In this document: positions 33,488-46,346 of the stretch, one piece after another
How positions within the stretch are numbered: position 1 is the stretch's first letter
Layout of the letters: the number at the start of each line of letters is the position of its first letter
Translations under genes and position numbers: made by a program
Source of the DNA: Gymnogyps californianus
Taxonomy: Eukaryota; Chordata; Aves; Accipitriformes; Cathartidae
DNA: 64,000 nt
Assembly: GCF_018139145.2 (NCBI RefSeq)
Contig: NW_026114257.1
Coordinates: forward strand, 62,001-126,000
Reading direction: 5' to 3'
The notes under the pieces: model-generated
What the model was told of the DNA's origin: nothing
The model's input: only the letters and a program-made list of their open reading frames with translations
The model's database searches: none

Positions 33488-35775
33488 TCCTTTAAAACCA
33501 ATTTTTAGTAGTGCTTATCCAACTGAATTCTATGGTATTTGTGCAGGGGATTGCTGAAATAAGTTTGTTGTCAATGTAGTTAGGTCTCATTTCAAGTTGA
33601 ATGCCACATCAAAACTGAAATGCCTGTTTTTCTTCTCCTCTCCCAAGAAGTAGGATATTTTAATTCCTATGAGAAGACAGAAGCATTTCCAGTGTCTACT
33701 GGTGTGATTAGATCACCAGTGATGCAAATTAATCTCTACAGGAAGATTCCCAAACATACCGATGAGGTTTTACTGAAATGGGCTGCGCAGATTTGTCTGG
33801 TATGAGGCCATATGCCAACCTTTCAGTGCAGCGTCAACGTTTTCATCTTTTTAGCTACACGTTTTCATTTTTAATGCCATATAACGTGGGTAACACAATG
33901 TGTCTTACATTCGACTGCTCATGCTGGACTTAATGTTTATGACTGTTTAGTGGGGCAAGTGATCATATTGAAGAATTTAAAATCCAAGATCAAGGGACAC
34001 TCATTTCTCTATTTGGAAAGTTGATCCAAAGCAGACCATCCAGACTGAGCACTTCCGAATTCTGAGCATAAGTACCTATAGTGTGACTTAGCAGTTTGGT
34101 ACAATGTAATGATCCAAACTTGATCAGGCTTTAGCTTTATCTTTGGATCCTGTTTGAGCTGAAATTTGCCCTTTTAAGATACCTTTATTAATACTATAGG
34201 ATCCTTGTTCCAAGGTCTACATTCCTGTTGCTTGATGGTACAAAGTACTACAAATGGACTCAGTTTTTGATGTGTAATTGTGTGTTATGTGCTGATATGA
34301 TATGCCATAAATTTGGGAAATTCATTACTGGTAGCCAAAGAAGAAACAGGGTTTATGTTTATTTGCTATGTCTAATTGAAGAAAATACTGAGACCATTTC
34401 TGCTTTATGTTGAGAGCAAATGTATCAAAGGGGCACATCAGCGTGGGGAAACAGAACTGAGGACCAGATTTCTGACTCTCATAAAGAACTGAATACAGTG
34501 GAAGAAGCAAGTGTTGGCATGTGGGATGTAAAACAGCAGAACAGCAGCAGCCTGTAATTTAAATGAAATGAAAATAGAGGTGTAAAACTGATAAGATGGC
34601 ACTATTGAAATAAAAGCAAGAATCAACACCTACGATGGCAACCCAAAACACTGTGCTTTGAGTGCTTATTTGTGTAGATACAGATCTGTACTAGTTTAAA
34701 AAAAAGCGTTGATTATTAAAATGACTAGAATTACAGCTTCTTGAAGAAGCTGTCTCACTGTTGCCTTTTGTCCTATGTAATAAGATGTAGATGACAAAGA
34801 ATTTTTTTAATGCCAAATTCTTTTCAGTGCATATTTCTCTATTCCCTATGGGTTTGTGGCCAGTATTGTAGTAACACTTGTAGTTGGGTTTCTCATGCCA
34901 ATGTTACTTTGGCTCAAGCTCCCTGAGTAGGATATCTTTATTAAATCTCCTTGTATCTAAGATCAGAATGCAGCAGTAAGCCTGTTTATCACAAACTGAG
35001 GTTTAATTAGTACATAGAGAAAATAAAAACTAAAAGTAGTACAATTATATCTGTCTTCTGAGTACAACCATGCAGGGTAGAATACATTGTGTAATTAGTC
35101 CTTACCCAAGGCAAGTCTTGTACTTACTGACCTTATAGGCACCTGAACGAGTTCTATAGAGTCAAGTACCTCCCTCTCTGCAGGCTTTCGCTGTGAGGCT
35201 GCCCACAACCTGTACCAAAAAAAAGCACTTCCATAGCCTCTCTCTTTAGTACAAGTCCTGCAGAATTCCTGGATTCCAATCTGGATGATTCTAATGCTAA
35301 ATGCCTAGCATTTCAGTGTGATGCTATTTTTAATCCATACATAGGTGACAATATTTCTCAATTACATTACCCTGGTGCAAGTTCTTATTTTGTTTGTTTT
35401 CTGTTTGCTTTTGTAACTGGTATGCATGTATTTTTAAAAATATACATATATATGTGTGTGTGTGTATGTATGTCAAGGAATTTTATATATTTCATCTATA
35501 AAATATGGAGTTCCTTGATCTTTTTTCATTTTTCTTCCAGTTAATATGCCTTATCTCAAAGGATTCAGCTGAACATAAGACTGATGCTTACAATGTCATA
35601 TACTGTAGTTAGAAAGTGGCCATCTTTGTATAAAACCAACCCAAACATCTGTGTAAGATTACCTTCCCTTGTGATAAACCAGGACCATGTTTGCTAAATG
35701 AACCACCAAAGCTGGGTTGCTCATGAAAAATGTTTAAATCCAAGGAAAGAGTTAGTCACTGACTGTGTAATAGCC
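33488..35775. other. Unannotated intronic sequence
   Basis: Lies within the large ERAP2-like intron. A 61-codon frame at 33620-33805 is followed by gtatga, but no family is recognised. A (GT)n and (TA)n tract lies at 35445-35470. Nothing else seen. Confidence 0.45.
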
Positions 35776-36158
35776 TGTCGTGGTTTAACCCCAGCTGGCA
35801 ACTAAGCACCATGCAGCTGCTCCCCCCTCCCAGTGGGGTGGGGAGGAGGAAAAAAAGTAAAACTCGTGGGTTGAGATAAGAGCAGTTTAATAAATAAAGT
35901 AAAATAAAATATAATACTAACAATAATAATAATAATAATATAATAATAATTGTAATGAAAAGGAATATAACAAAAAAAAGAGAGAAATAAAACCCAAGAG
36001 AAAAGACAAGTGATGCACAATGCAATTGCTCACCACTCGCTGACCGATGCCCGAGCAGCGATCCACCCCTCCCGGCCAACTCCCCCCAGTTTATATACTG
36101 GGCATGATGTTCCATGGTATGGAATACCCCTTTGGCTAGTTCGGGTCAGCTGTCCCGG
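35776..36158 (-). mobile_element. Partial LTR abutting a full LTR
   Basis: It begins TGTCGTGGTTTAACCCCAG (inverted 3' end of the family) and runs ~383 bp to 'gtcagctgtcccgg', where a second, complete LTR in the same orientation starts. Its remaining U3 part is not found beyond that second LTR. Confidence 0.85.
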
Positions 36159-36766
36159 TGTCGTGGTTTAACCCCAGTCAGCAACTCAGCACCACGCAGC
36201 CGTTTCCCCCTCCCCTCCCAGTGGGGTGAGGAGGAGGAAAGCAAAGGAAAAAAAAGTAAAACTCGTGGGTTGAGATAAGAGCAGTTTAATAACTAAAGTA
36301 AAATATAATACTAACAATAGCAATAATGAAATATAATAATAATAGTAATGAAAAGGAATGCAACAAAAAAAAAAGGAAGGGGGGGGGAAGGAAAAAAACC
36401 AGTGATGCACAATGCAATTGCTCACCACCCGCTGACTGATGCCCAGTTAGTTCCCGAGCCGCGATCCACACCGCCCGGCCAACTCCCCCCTGTTTATATA
36501 CTGGGCATGACGTTCCATGGTATGGAATACCCCTTTGGCTAGTTCAGGTCAGCTGCCCTGGTCATGCTCCCTCCCAGCTTCTTGCACACCTGCTTGCTGG
36601 CAGAGCACGGGAGACTGAAAAGTCCTTGGCTTAAGATAAGCGCTACTTAGCAACAACTAAAACATCAGTGTGTTATATCAACATAATTCTCACACTAAAT
36701 CCAAAACACAGCACTGTACCAGCTACTAAGAAGAGAGTTAACTCTGTCCCAGCCAAAACCAGAACA
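36159..36766 (-). mobile_element. Full LTR, ERV A/C family
   Basis: 608 bp from TGTCGTGGTTTAACCCCAG to 'cagccaaaaccagaaca', with an inverted TATA-like 'tttatata' near 36491. Flanks CCCGG and CTCTC do not match, so this may be a fused LTR-LTR structure and not a simple nested insertion. Confidence 0.88.
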
Positions 36767-37905
36767 CTCTCTGAATGATAATGTACAGCAAGGTGGTGAA
36801 TCCAGTCTTTTCCTATATTAGCTCAGCAGTACTCCTAGGGATCACAGCTTAAACTTTGTCTTCTGTCACAATAGTAAACAGAAAGAATTGTATATCCATG
36901 TAGAATTTATCACTTATGAGTAGTTACTGTTCAGGTAAAACTAACTATAAATCAGGAACTTAATGCTACAGTTCAAGTTTGACAGCTAGTGACAACTTAC
37001 TAAAAATCATACTGAAGCTAAGAAAAGTTTTCAGTTGATCCATAAATTAGCATTAAGTTTGCAATTAGTCTAGTTGTGAAATATAGCTATTAGCTATCAT
37101 ATCTAATAACTTGCTACAGTTACTAGCTATACTGCAATAGCTAATAAAGATATTATTTGCATACAGAGCTATAAATTAATCTAAAAATACATATCTATCT
37201 TACTAGCTACTTCTCAAAAATAGTCCCAATAATAGAGCCCTAAACTTTTGGCAAAACCCTATTAGTCTACTCAAGATGATATTCCCATTAATCCTAAAAG
37301 CACCCTTTAGATTGGTGACTTAAAAGGTGTAGGTTTGCCAGCCCTAGTAATGCAGCCTAGCAAGCATTAACCTTGAGTGCTTTTCCATTCAGGCACAGGG
37401 TTGGGCTCACTATAGTAGACTGAGCTAAAATTTTGCGGTTTGCCCTTTTGGATCTGGGATTTGTGAAGACAGAATCAACTTGAGTCTTTTTATGTCTTCC
37501 AGCACAAGTATTCCCTGCATCATGCATTTCTATTTTTTTAAATTTCAGGTAGTCTTCCTCTAGTGGTTTTCTGAATATTATATTGTACTCAAGATACTCT
37601 CCCAAGGAAGGAAAAAAAAAAAAGAAATCAGTGCTAAGATTGATGTGGTAATATACTACATAGGAATGAGCTTTGAACACATTTGTTGAAGGCTTCACCA
37701 GACTTGTTTGACAGAGAAGAGATTTTCCACTCTTGATTGGATTTTGTCTTTCAGCTATTGGCTGTCTGAAGTATTTTTGTTGATTCTTTTGGCAAAAACC
37801 CATTGTTCTTCATCCCCCTCTCCAGTCATTATACCTGCTAAGTTTGCTTCAAATTCTTTGTATATTCTTTAGCTGCTTCTGAATATGTATATTAATCTAT
37901 TTTAG
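36767..37905. other. Unannotated intronic sequence
   Basis: AT-rich sequence up to the acceptor of the third ERAP2-like exon. The 148-codon minus-strand frame at 37357-37803 shows no recognisable domain and is not supported as a gene. Confidence 0.45.
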
Positions 37906-38019
37906 TGGTTTGGTAATCTACTCACTGTGGAATGGGGGAATGATATCTGGCTGAATGAGCGGTTTGCAAGATACATGAAATTCTTATCTGTTGATGCTGC
38001 ATATCCTGAGTTGCAAGTG
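37906..38019 (+). pseudogene. ERAP2: ERAP2-like exon with third zinc ligand
   Basis: A 114-bp exon of 38 codons. It starts [20 protein letters not shown] directly after HELSHQ of the preceding exon and ends 'YPELQV'. HEXXH-X18-E is conserved across the two exons (the E in 'LNERF'). The family Gly after this Glu is Arg here, and the usual second Trp in 'EWWND' is Gly. The acceptor is good (ctattttag); the donor, gtcggt, is weak. The preceding intron is 10.9 kb, much of it ERV C and other LTRs. Confidence 0.83.
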
Positions 38020-38117
38020 GTCGGTATGACAGATTTTTTTTAATCTCTTGAATTGTTAAATTCAAGATGCTTTTCTTGAACTAAATCTATAAATATTGCT
38101 TTTGAAATTTTTCCCAG

Positions 38118-38233
38118 AGTGATTATTTGTTAGATACCTGCTTTGCAGCAATGGGAAGAGACTATGAACTCACCACGTCCAATATCTTCAAGGGCAGGTT
38201 AAGGAAATGTTTGATACTGATTCTTATGACAAT
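38118..38233 (+). pseudogene. ERAP2: ERAP2-like exon with two frame disruptions
   Basis: After acceptor ttttcccag the frame reads 'SDYLLDTCFAAMGRD' (frame 0), then family sequence continues as 'NSPRPISSRAG' in a second frame and 'KEMFDTDSYDN' in a third, ending at a consensus gtgagt donor. The family carries all three blocks in one frame, so two length changes are needed. This is the best evidence that the copy is not functional, unless both are sequence errors. No later ERAP2 exon was recognised downstream to 64 kb. Confidence 0.75.
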
Positions 38234-41200
38234 GTGAGTTTGTTTCATATATAAAGACTTAATTTTTCAGTTATTGGTCATTTGTTTGACTACTAGAAAT
38301 GACAATGACACTGGCTTAGATAGAGACAATGTGAAAAGGAAATTTGTCATGAAAATAGTGTTAAAAAGTTAGGATTAAAATAAATTAAATCAAGATTTTT
38401 TTTCCGACTGGAGATGTTAAACATTCACAACTTACACTGTCCCACTGTCAGCCAGGACCATTCAGGATCACTGAAGGAAAAAAAAAGAAGCTGGTGGGTA
38501 TGGATTTTCCACCCCAAGATTCCTACTTATGCTAAAATATCGTAATTAAATCCTCTCATACAATGATCTAAATAACTAAAATTCATTCATCGTTTAATCT
38601 TTTTTCTGTGTAATAGAAATAGAAAAAAAACTCCCGTGAGGAGGAAGGGGCTTCAAGTTTTGATTTCAGATATTCTAGAATATAATTTTCTTCTTTCAGA
38701 CTCCTACATGTGTTCATTTATCTTGTTACCCATAATGCTATGATATGCACCACCAAATTATTCTGAATTGTTTTAATCTTTATGTTAAGGGAACTAAAAA
38801 AATAGCCAGTTGTAAAATAGGTGCTATACCTTATTGAACTTACATGGCTATATAGCTGAAGTCTTTTCACGGTACCTTAATGAAGAACATTATTTTTTAC
38901 TAGTCTGATGCCATGTGTCTGTAAATATGAAGAAAATAGTTACCATAAAAATGCTTTTGAATTTAGATCTGTTGCTGCAGATAGAATAATGGCCATGCTT
39001 TCTTAAATTCAGTAAAGTTGGTTTATAGTCACATTTCCATGTTGCCTGATCAATGCTATACTACTCCCTTAGCCTGCTTCCATCCTCCCCTAGTCCTTGG
39101 ATTAAGCAAAGCAAAGCAAATTGTTCATCCATGCATGAGTCAGTCTGGTATCTCTTGGCTGGCTGTCTTGCAACCACAGAGCTTCATCACACAAAACCTT
39201 ATTTTTTGAGATTCATCATGAGTGCTTTTGCTCTGTGAAACAAACAATGATCATGAGACAATGTTTGGCTTTGATCTCAATTCCTATTTATTCAACATTT
39301 GAATGGTTATTAAAATTCTCCATTAGTTTTATCAGCTTTGCATTGTTCTCCAACATAGCTCTAGCTATTTCAGAGAAACTGGGATTTACATGCTGATCTG
39401 GCTATGTCCATCTCTGTGTGTATGGGGCTTGTAATCTGCATATGCTGAGGAACTTTCTGATTGAGGAGGTGTTTCAGAATGGGATAATTCATTACTCAAA
39501 GAAACACAGCTATAAAAATATAAAGAACAAGGACCTCTGGAACAGCTTAGCTAATGTAAATTCCCATCTGCTATTTTAATTAGTATATCATACAGTAGTA
39601 AACATGAGTTTGGGGATAAACTAATTTTCTAGACAGATAGCAAGCCCAAAGCCTAAGTCCAGTTTAAAACCTGTGTATGTTTTTGTTTGTTTGTTTGTTT
39701 TAAATATAGATGGTACACAAATTCTCTTTTTGAAAGCAGATTTCACCTCATGACATATTGTTGCAGTTTGTGTCAACATAAAGCTGGTCAGAAGGTAGTC
39801 TTTATAAACAGATTTGATGATGTCTCAAAGACATATTTCTTGATGTCTCAAAGACATTAAAAGGTAAAAAAAATTGAGAGGCAGGTTGGCTCAGACATCT
39901 GACAGAGGGGCGTTCCAGAATGGAAAGTCATATTGGCTGCAACTACTTCCTACTGAAATCAGCACCTTGGAGGGTTAGGCTATAAGCATGGAGTTGAGAC
40001 AATGAATAGATCCACTTTAATGTGTATCTGATAGTATGAACTGAAATATTAAGAGCAAAAATCTTCATTAAATAGATACAGCAGAGCTGGTATGAATATC
40101 CTATAGACTAGTAGAGTGGTAATAATCTCAGCAGAAGTTTTAATTCAGTGGGAACCATTGTGGTACACCAGGCAGTGGATGATTCCCATTTTGGAGAAAA
40201 TAGCAGTTGATGCAAGTAGTTGCTTTAATACTGTTCATCCTTTGAATTTATTATATCATTCTGCTAGAAAAAATATCAAAGCATGGAGTGGAAACAAGGA
40301 AACTGCCATAGTCTAGCTCTTAGGTCAAAACCTACAAATAACATCTCTGGGATAATAATTTAGTTTGATAGAATGAAGCTCATGTAAGACCTTCATGGAT
40401 AACAGAAAGACGCTGGGCCATAATGGGTTAATCAAAGCTAATATAGTTGCAACCATTTTAACTCATCTGACATGCCTGAGACATCTTGAGTATATCTCCA
40501 CTGGCTTAATTGAAGTTTCCGTAGTGGGTGCCCAAATTTGCTGGATTACACATATAATAATGTGGACCTATTTATTTTCACAAAAAGGTAGGCAATTTCA
40601 CAGTGAAAACCCATTTTCTTTTTCAATAGCCTAATCAGTAAGAGGAAATCCATCAATATATTTTGTTTGTGGATGAAGTAACCTAATAATAATAACATCT
40701 CCTTTCGGGTAACTTTTTTCTTTTGCGGTTTATCCACAAAGGGTAATGTCCTCTCTTCCCTTTTGGCTTGGTATTCTCTTAACTGCCCCAGCGCTAGAAT
40801 TGCATCACCAACTGCTGTCCCCTGGGCACCTGTTGCAGATGAGTGATTTAGATGAAGGTATTATTTTGAGGTTTGAATGAACTGTGAGTGTATAGCAAGT
40901 TAAAGTAACATTGCCATAACCTTGCCCTATTACAGGCCCTATTACAGTGAGTTTCTGCAGAGGAAAAAGGGACACTGCACCTGACAGTGCTTTATGAATC
41001 TTTATAAATGAGAACTAATTAGTGTTTGGTGTTGGACTACTGCATTTACAAGGACACTTCTGGTTTATCTGGGGAAATATTTGCTACAGATTGCCTAGTT
41101 TCTTCTAGGGAAGAGAGATAGAAGTACAGGTCAGGAATGTGTATCGATAATAACTGATCAGGTAGTCTATTGATGGATTTTGACAGTTTAAGCTCTTATT

Positions 41201-44200
41201 ATGAACTCAAAACTAATGTAATTACCCATTTCACTGTACATAAACAGAAACGTGCCTGTTGCCGCTTTGCCTGTAATGCAGCAAATGACAGAAATGAGCA
41301 TTTCGAGAGAGGAAAAAGTATCACTGAAAACAGAGATTGAGCCAGGTATGTTTGCAGAGTAACACTGGGTACAACTGACTTAACAGAAGCTGACAATTTA
41401 TTTACTTTCTCTTAAGTAGGCATATCCCTTTGTGGTGATGGTCTTGAGGAACTGTTAATTATGGATGCTTCTTGAGTATTAGTACCCTCAGAATCAAGAA
41501 AAATTACTAGTGCCAGAATATAGTAGATAATTTGACACTTGAGGAGCATTTTGGCTATCAAACCTTCATTTTTTAAAAGACACTTAAATTGTATCTGGGT
41601 GCAAGATGTTCAATTTTGAAGTCAGTGTTGATTCCTGTATGAAATCTAGCAGTACAGTTCCTGCTGACTCATGGCAATCAAGATGGTTTGTTGCATTTGA
41701 AGAACAGAGTTCTTAATAAATTCTATTCTACAGAAGAATGAGAGTGGGGAGAAGGGAATACTTGATTTAAAATACTAACAAAGACTGTTAAAGGTTCTTG
41801 GACTAATTGAGTAATCAGTAGATATAACCAAACATTGTTCTGTGGATATAGAATACTTATGGCATTAATTGCTTAGTGAGAATGTTCAATTTAAAAGTTT
41901 TACTCCTGTTCAGGAAGGTTGTAGCTGTAGCATTTAAACTTTGAAGTGTAAAGTATTTCTTGGTGAGAGGTGGGGAGGGACTGCTTCCCTACCTATTAGT
42001 GAGTGATAGAATTCATGTTTTATATAGCAGTTTATTCAAATGGGTATCTTAACGTACTTGTTTGATATCTGTACTTGTTTGATATTAAAACTGCCAATAG
42101 GGATTTGTCATTTTGCCAACTGTAAAGGGCAATCTTCTGTTTCTGTTGACTCAATATCCATTTTCTCATAACAAGGCAACTAAATGGTAGTGTCACACAG
42201 CACTCTTTATTGATTAGAATGGGGGGGGGGGGGAATCCCTAAAAGCAACTCAAGATGATAATCTTGCAGCTTGAAACTCAGAGTTGAAACCAGTCAAAGC
42301 TCTGTTAAAGCTCGTGTAGAGATCATTGGGAAAACTACCATGGAATTTAAATGTTTGGAAAAAAACTTCTATAACAAAATTGTCTTCCTTAGTACATATC
42401 CATAAATTCTTGAAACAGTCTTCAGCTGCTCTAAAAGTAGAAGTTCATCAAGTTGGGGGCAGATTTTAGCACAGAACAGTGTCCTTATACATGTCCTTAT
42501 ATACTATTCTTAGATTACAAAGGGTTTATTGGACATTTAAGATATACTAAGTGTTTGCTGTATTCACTAGTACATTGATCCTGTAAGTGTCTTGCAGTCA
42601 AGAAAAGCTGGCCTCAACTTTTTATAAATCCCTATTGTGTTTGGGCTAGTTCCATAGTTTTTTTTCTTTCTCTTTTCCAGTAGCATCCAATATGTGCTGT
42701 CTCTTGAGGAGGAGCTGAAACAATAGTAGAGTAGATAATTCATGTCACCTCATAACAACAAAGCTAATACTTTCTATGAGATGTAATTCTCTAAGATAAT
42801 GCCTGTCATGATGTTGCTAATGAAAAGACTATTTAGTTTTATCTGTAGCCTCACCCTGGCAGTTGAATTTCATAACTATCTATCAGATGGTAGATCAGGA
42901 ACAAACAATGTAGCCTTCAAGCAAAGTAGGTCTCTTTTTTTTAAATGTCTTCAGCACTATGAAGGCTCATTCTCTTCTGCAAGCCAGAAAGTTCTAAATA
43001 GTTAGGTCTGGACAATTGTCTTTAAGTCTGTGGACTAAAAGTATACTTTCTTGCTGTTGGGATTTAAGCATCTGATTCTAGAAAGTTCTGAAGTTGACAA
43101 AAATGAAGCTTAACAGGCTTGTTTTTTCTCTTGTTTTTCCCGGGTTGAGGTTGTAACCTGGATTCTCATTCAGAACAAATCAGGTCTGAAGGCAATTAAT
43201 CATATCTTAGCATTTGAAGGAAGAAAGGCACGACAGATGTAACTGGCCTAGTTGGTTGTAATTTAGATGTCTAACATGCTATATTTTCTTGTAACTTGTA
43301 ATTTCTTAGTTCAACTTTCTTGCTTGTTGTAGTTTTGTAATTGAATTGTGGCACGTGTTCAGTCCAGTTGCTTATCTGATGAACTGTTCACAAGTCAGTG
43401 AAATATAAAGACCTTTATATCAAAACTCCAATTCATAATTGGGCATTAGTTATATCATGCATTTTATAGGCTTTTGATATACTTCTACACTTTTTAATTA
43501 AGGATTGAATTCTAGTCCAGTCTTGAGCAAAGTCAGAATATACCTGAAGCTTTCTAGAGATATTGTTCATATTTGTGGGGTTTTTTCCACACTAATTTAC
43601 AGGAATTAAATGCAAAAAACCTTATCTAATTCCTTTACTTTCCTTGTGTTGATTATTACATCAGAGCAATACCATTACCAAGTTGGTGAGGCATAGTAGA
43701 GGCCTTTAAGAAACCTGTTTTGTTTTAGCAGGTTTTTAAGTGGCAATAAAAGATCCATACAAGAGAGCTGACTTACATATTGAGCACTGAAACCAAACTG
43801 TTCTGAAAACAAGTATGTTTAAATAATCATATTGTATCAAGTCATAGCATATTTCTAGCATTTTTATTGCTTTTGTGGGTCACTACCTTTCTGAATGAGT
43901 CTTCCCGTCAGGTCTGTCAGTGTTTCCAGACTTAATTAGTATCAGCATGCATATCAAAAACTTTATTTTTCTTAACCCAGTAATAGCTTTGGTTTAGAGA
44001 GCAGTGTGGTGAGTTATCACTCTGAAGCCACAGCTGTGGAATAGTGCTGCCTGTAAAGAAAGTGAACTGGAACTTGAAATGCGTATGGTCTTGTGTAAAA
44101 TAAGTGTTAAAAAATCTTCTCCAAATATTGTTAATTTACAGTCTTATTCTGTCCACATTGTAGGTTACCCTTTCCATTCCTGAAAGTTGACATTTAATGA

Positions 44201-45531
44201 AATTCATGAGATGATGGTTAGCTCACTTGTCTTTTGGCTCTGTACCAAGCCAATATGATGAGTTATTTTAATGTTAAATGCCACAGCTGTCCTACATGCA
44301 GGTTGAGACCCTGTTATGGGTTGCCCTCACTTATGTTATGGATAAAACCAGTAGCTATGATATATACAGTGTGTGTTGCAGATAATATTCTGAGTAAGAT
44401 GCTGAATAGACAGCTATCTTATGAGATATTGAAGGTTCAAGATGATAAATAGATTATATTGCTTGGTTCTTGTTTTAATAACTGATTCTGATTTTTTTTC
44501 AAATATGGCTATAGTATTTAACTGTGGGTGCTATCTGTAGACAGTTCCTTTGTGGCTGTCAATAAAATCATCAGATATATCAACTTTGTCTTGTGTTCAA
44601 AATTATCTTCCTATTTCCCATGTCTGCTGTAGCTTGAGTAGATGTCCCTGATTGAAACAATTCTGAAATGGAACTAATAATCTCTTCTAAGTCTGGAAGC
44701 TGTCTACCTTGAAAAATAAGGCTGAGGACCCAACTGCTGGTCCTGTGCTTGTTGCCGATAGGCTGCTATTGTATCTTTTTGAGAGATGCGCAACAGACAT
44801 CAAGTCTTGATGGTAACCAAATTAAACCATATTTCAGTGTGATACTTAAACAGGGGTATCTGTTATATTGATGTAAGAGTAAAAATATTCAGTGTGCCTG
44901 TTAGAGTTGGGCATGTGGGAGATTAGTTACATGCTGCAGAATAGTTTTATCCCAGTTCTTTGGCATCAAATTAAAAATGCAGTTTATTCTTTAGCCTCTT
45001 ATCATGGGCACCTAGATCAGCATAGCAATTGCAGTTTCTGAAGAATAAAATATTTATTCTCAAGCTTGATAAAGCATAATAAATACTGTCCATCTTATTT
45101 TCAGTGACTCAAACTTTATATACAAGTCAATTGTGTTAATGTGCAGCGTAAGGATTACGTAATCTGTAGTATAGTTTTCAGTTCTGGTACTGCAGAAGTG
45201 CAGTATGTCTTTCTGATGACTTTTTGGGTGCTCTTTGTCTATTACCTTTATTCCTTCTTCTGTTTTAATTTTCCCAGTTCTTCCATGGTGGGAGTTGGGG
45301 ATTACCTTCATGTAAAAGTAGTTAGAATGCTTAAAACAATTTTTTTATGCTCTTGAGCATTTCACTCTTCACTGGCATGCTTACTGCTTCCTAGTACTGT
45401 GGAAGTCAATGCAGTTTGTTAAACTGCTAGGGTCCTATTTTGGATAATTTGTTTGGGTATAGAGGAAGCTTCCAAAAACCTTCTTGGTATTACTTTGGTA
45501 GCCCTTTCTGGTTGCTTTAAATATGGGGAGG
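38234..45531. other. Unannotated sequence downstream of ERAP2-like exons
   Basis: About 7.3 kb with no gene, LTR or CR1 recognised. Later ERAP2 exons should lie here if the gene were complete; I did not see their motifs. Contains a (GTTT)n tract near 39680-39700, an 11-12-base G run near 42222-42233, and small duplications near 39815-39860 and 42050-42085. Confidence 0.45.
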
Positions 45532-45985
45532 TGTAGTGGGTTGACCTTGGCTGACTGCCAGATGTCCACCCAGCTGTTCTCTCACTCCTCAGCAGGACAG
45601 GGGAAGAAAATAAGATGGAAAAGCTTGTGGGTCGAGATAAGGACAGGGAGATCGCTTACCAATTACAGTCACAGGCAAAACAGACTCAACTGGGGGAAAA
45701 TTAATTTATTGCCAATTAAAAAATAGAGCGAGATGGTAAGAAACAAAGACAAAACTAAAAATGCCTTCCCATGCTCCCTTCTTCCCAGGCTCAACTTCAC
45801 TCCTTTATTCCAGACTCTTCTACCTCTTCCCTCTATTCTGAGTGATGCAGGGGGAATGGAAGGTTGCAGTCAGTTCATAACAGTTCCTCTCTGCTGTTCC
45901 TTCCTCCTCACACTTTTTCCCTGCTCCAGTATGGGTCCCTCCCACAGGATACAGTCTTTCATGAACTGCTCCAGCTGTATTGGTT
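45532..45985 (-). mobile_element. LTR fragment of the 15339 family, inverted
   Basis: TGTAGTGGGTTGACCTTGG followed by 'gggtcgagataaggacagg', 'cagactcaactgggggaaaa' and 'cccaggctcaacttc' is the inverted 3' half of the LTR at 15339. At about 45976 it meets TGTATTGGTTTATG, which resembles the start of the same LTR in the opposite sense. Confidence 0.75.
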
Positions 45986-46346
45986 TATGTAAGGAAAGCC
46001 ACTGTCAGTTCTGAAAGTCTAGTTATTACAGTGGTTATGACTTTTTCAGAAGAAGTCTCACAGAGTCACTGTGGCTTTAATACTTTGGGGTCAGAGTAGC
46101 ATTGTTCTTCCTGTTTGTAGGACCTTTCTGTGTATAGGTTGAACAGCTGTCATGCTGTGGCTTGTGGCTTCCAATCATCAGTGACCTTGCTGTTCCCCCT
46201 CTGTCTGTTTTAAAGATGCATCTTATTTTCAGACTGAGTGAAGTAAACCTTCCCAAATTTACAATGCAACACTTGTATTTGTGCTTTTTTTTCCAGGCAC
46301 TTCTCGTACTAGGATTATGTTGGTCCTTATTCTAGCAGAATTATGA
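45986..46346. other. Unannotated sequence
   Basis: No gene or repeat recognised. Confidence 0.5.

Noticed and set aside
37357..37803. A 148-codon minus-strand frame
   Set aside because: No domain, odd composition and no splice context. It probably arose by chance in AT-rich intron.
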